NCBI GenBank assembly: GCA_018668195.1
Contig: JABITU010000033.1
Location: 1-7,772 of the forward strand
DNA from: Tateyamaria sp.
GTDB taxonomy: Bacteria; Pseudomonadota; Alphaproteobacteria; Rhodobacterales; Rhodobacteraceae
DNA: 7,772 nucleotides
Direction of reading: 5' to 3'
Shown here: piece by piece, positions 6,665 to 7,772 of the stretch
How positions within the stretch are numbered: the stretch's first letter is position 1
Layout: each line of letters opens with the position of its first letter
Position numbers and translations under genes: made by a program
Notes under the pieces: generated by a model
What the model saw: the letters and a program-made list of their open reading frames with translations, nothing else
Databases searched by the model: none
Told to the model about the DNA's origin: nothing

Positions 6665-7513
6665 TCAGCCAACAAAAGCTTTTTCGACAACGAAATGTTT
6701 TGGGTCCGAATTGGCGCCTTCTTCTAGGCCGAAACCCTCGAGAATGCGCTTGAGATCGGTGTTTAGGCCGAGCGAGCCGCAAATCATTGCGCGATCGGTG
6801 TCGGCTTTCATGCCATCAATGCCGAGATCATTGAATAATGTGCTATCTTCGAGAAGGGTCGTGATGCGACCCATTTTAGGGCTGTGTTCGCGCGTCGTGG
6901 TCGGGTAGTAGCGGATTTTATCTAGCGCGTCCTTGCCCAGTAATTCCTGCATCATCTCGTCTTGTTTCAAGGTGCCAATCAGGCGGCTGCCATAGTCCAA
7001 CTCGGCAACATCACGGCAGGTATGCGTGATGACGATCTTGTCATAATCTTCGTAAGTCTGTGGTTCACGCAGCAGCGATGCAAACGGAGCAAAGCCAGTG
7101 CCAGTAGCAAAAAACCAAAGCCGTTTGCCTGGTAATAGAGCGTCATGCACCAGAGTGCCCACGGGTTTGGGGCGCAGAATAATCTGATCACCGGGCTGGA
7201 TGTGTTGCAGGCGTGACGTCAAAGGGCCGTCTTCAACCTTGATCGAATAAAATTCCAATTCATCATCCCAAGCCGGTGACGCGATAGAATAGGCGCGCAG
7301 CAGAGGCTTCTGCTTGCCAGTCTTGGGGTCGGGATCGCCCATAAGACCGATCATCACAAACTCGCCTGAGCGAAACCGAAGGCTCGCTGGGCGGGTCACA
7401 CGGAAGGAAAACAGGCTGTCTGTCCAATGCTGGACCTGAGTGACAGTCTGTGTATCAGGCGATGTCGGTGCTTTGACGGCGGCGGCTTGGTTCACTGGAG
7501 TTTGCTCGATCAT
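6665..7513 (-). CDS. fpr: Ferredoxin/flavodoxin-NADP+ reductase
   Basis: A 282-residue FAD enzyme of the bacterial FPR type that exchanges electrons between NADPH and ferredoxin or flavodoxin in the cytoplasm. The FAD-binding beta-barrel spans about 20-125 with the RAYSIAS motif at 73-79 and an upstream FRSGEFVMIG strand. The NADP domain begins with ATGTGFAPFASLL at 136-148, followed by VITHTCRDVAELDYG and MICGSLGLN. The end, HFVVEKAFVG, is typical of the proteobacterial class. An extra stretch at about 59-69 (GDPDPKTGKQK) before RAYSIAS looks longer than in relatives I recall. The N-terminal 20 residues are low in conservation; the ATG at 7513 has only a weak ribosome binding site. The DUF934 gene ends 84 bp upstream on the same strand, pointing to a role in feeding reduced ferredoxin to sulfite reductase, alongside possible oxidative-stress duty. 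Confidence 0.93.
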   Translation of the reverse strand: MIEQTPVNQAAAVKAPTSPDTQTVTQVQHWTDSLFSFRVTRPASLRFRSGEFVMIGLMGDPDPKTGKQKPLLRAYSIASPAWDDELEFYSIKVEDGPLTSRLQHIQPGDQIILRPKPVGTLVHDALLPGKRLWFFATGTGFAPFASLLREPQTYEDYDKIVITHTCRDVAELDYGSRLIGTLKQDEMMQELLGKDALDKIRYYPTTTREHSPKMGRITTLLEDSTLFNDLGIDGMKADTDRAMICGSLGLNTDLKRILEGFGLEEGANSDPKHFVVEKAFVG

Positions 7514-7527
7514 GGTTGTGTCAACGC

Positions 7528-7540
7528 GGGTTTACCCCGA
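7528..7540 (-). other. Small hairpin in the fpr 5' region
   Basis: On the minus strand CGGG and CCCG enclose the loop GTAAA (7540-7528), 14 nt before the fpr ATG, in the place where a ribosome binding site would sit or just upstream. The stem is only 4 bp. A run of eight T on the plus strand (7561-7568) lies further upstream; read in the fpr direction it is A8 and does not act as a terminator for the DUF934 gene. No convincing promoter is seen in 7514-7597. Confidence 0.25.
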
Positions 7541-7597
7541 CGCCTCTCTTATTGGGAAGATTTTTTTTGCTAGAGCGAGGTGGTTAAACGCCGCGCA

Positions 7598-7772
7598 TCA
7601 GCTGTTTGAAGCGCCGCGCAGCCGAGATTGATAATCGTGATCCTGCCAGTCTGCTCGGAAAATCCACTGCTCTTGTGGTTGGCGTGCAGCCAGCGCCTGG
7701 CTGATTTCGACCTCGTCAAAACCGGATCGGCGAGCCATGGCGTATTGATCTGCTATGACGTGGCCGTGTGCA
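7598..7772 (-). CDS. DUF934 family protein (sulfite-reduction associated), C-terminal fragment
   Basis: On the minus strand 57 residues are read from the right edge to a TGA at 7600-7598; the N-terminal part is outside the window. The fragment contains HVIADQYAMARRSGFDEVEI, which matches the DUF934 (COG3749) pattern in which a hydrophobic strand and 'DQ' are followed by a phenylalanine-containing 'GFD' segment. It ends with WIFRADWQDHDYQSRLRG, typical of alphaproteobacterial members. DUF934 proteins are encoded beside cysI/cysH sulfite-reduction genes and are thought to support assimilatory sulfite reduction, though the biochemical role is not settled. It precedes fpr on the same strand. The start and the rest of the presumed cys operon are not visible. 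Confidence 0.85.
   Translation of the reverse strand, partial: AHGHVIADQYAMARRSGFDEVEISQALAARQPQEQWIFRADWQDHDYQSRLRGASNS

Noticed and set aside
7517..7526. TTGACA on the minus strand just before fpr, considered as a -35 box
   Set aside because: It is only a few bases upstream of the fpr ATG, so transcription from it would begin inside the gene.

Overview
The window reads as a chromosomal segment of an alphaproteobacterium, most likely a Rhodobacterales (Roseobacter-group) marine bacterium of moderate GC. The reasons are the Rhodobacterales-style IF-3, ferredoxin-NADP reductase and DUF934 proteins, the XdhC / molybdopterin-binding / CoxS-CoxL-CoxM cluster, and a GC-rich hairpin followed by a conserved-looking tail between coxL and coxM that resembles an intergenic element I recall from roseobacter genomes. 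No phage, transposon, CRISPR, rRNA or tRNA feature is visible.

Plus strand, 1-5535: a molybdenum hydroxylase cluster. It starts with the 3' end of an XdhC/CoxI-family maturation factor, overlapping by ATGA a MoeA-like molybdopterin-binding protein. After a 135-bp gap with a perfect 7-bp inverted repeat come the 2Fe-2S subunit (CoxS-like), a small signal-peptide protein overlapping CoxS by ATGA, the molybdopterin subunit (CoxL-like), and the FAD subunit (CoxM-like). A clear rho-independent terminator closes the cluster. The active-site loop of the large subunit reads AYRGAGR rather than the AYxCSFR of true (form I) CO dehydrogenase, and the order is S-L-M. It is therefore a 'form II' hydroxylase whose substrate is not established. 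Electrons would pass from the Mo centre in L through two 2Fe-2S clusters in S to FAD in M. XdhC and the MoeA-like protein presumably mature or insert the cofactor.

Minus strand, 5821-7772: housekeeping genes facing the cluster. infC (IF-3) lacks any ATG, GTG or TTG at its true N-terminus and evidently starts at an ATC codon. Upstream of it lie a 292-bp gap with a possible infC promoter, then fpr (ferredoxin/flavodoxin-NADP+ reductase), then the C-terminal end of a DUF934 protein linked to sulfite reduction. The fpr-DUF934 pair suggests the tail of a sulfate/sulfite assimilation operon lying beyond the right edge.

The most unusual points are the putative exported protein wedged between the S and L subunit genes of a cytoplasmic enzyme, the non-AUG infC start, the repeat-like hairpin inside the operon, and two intergenic inverted repeats that could be regulatory.
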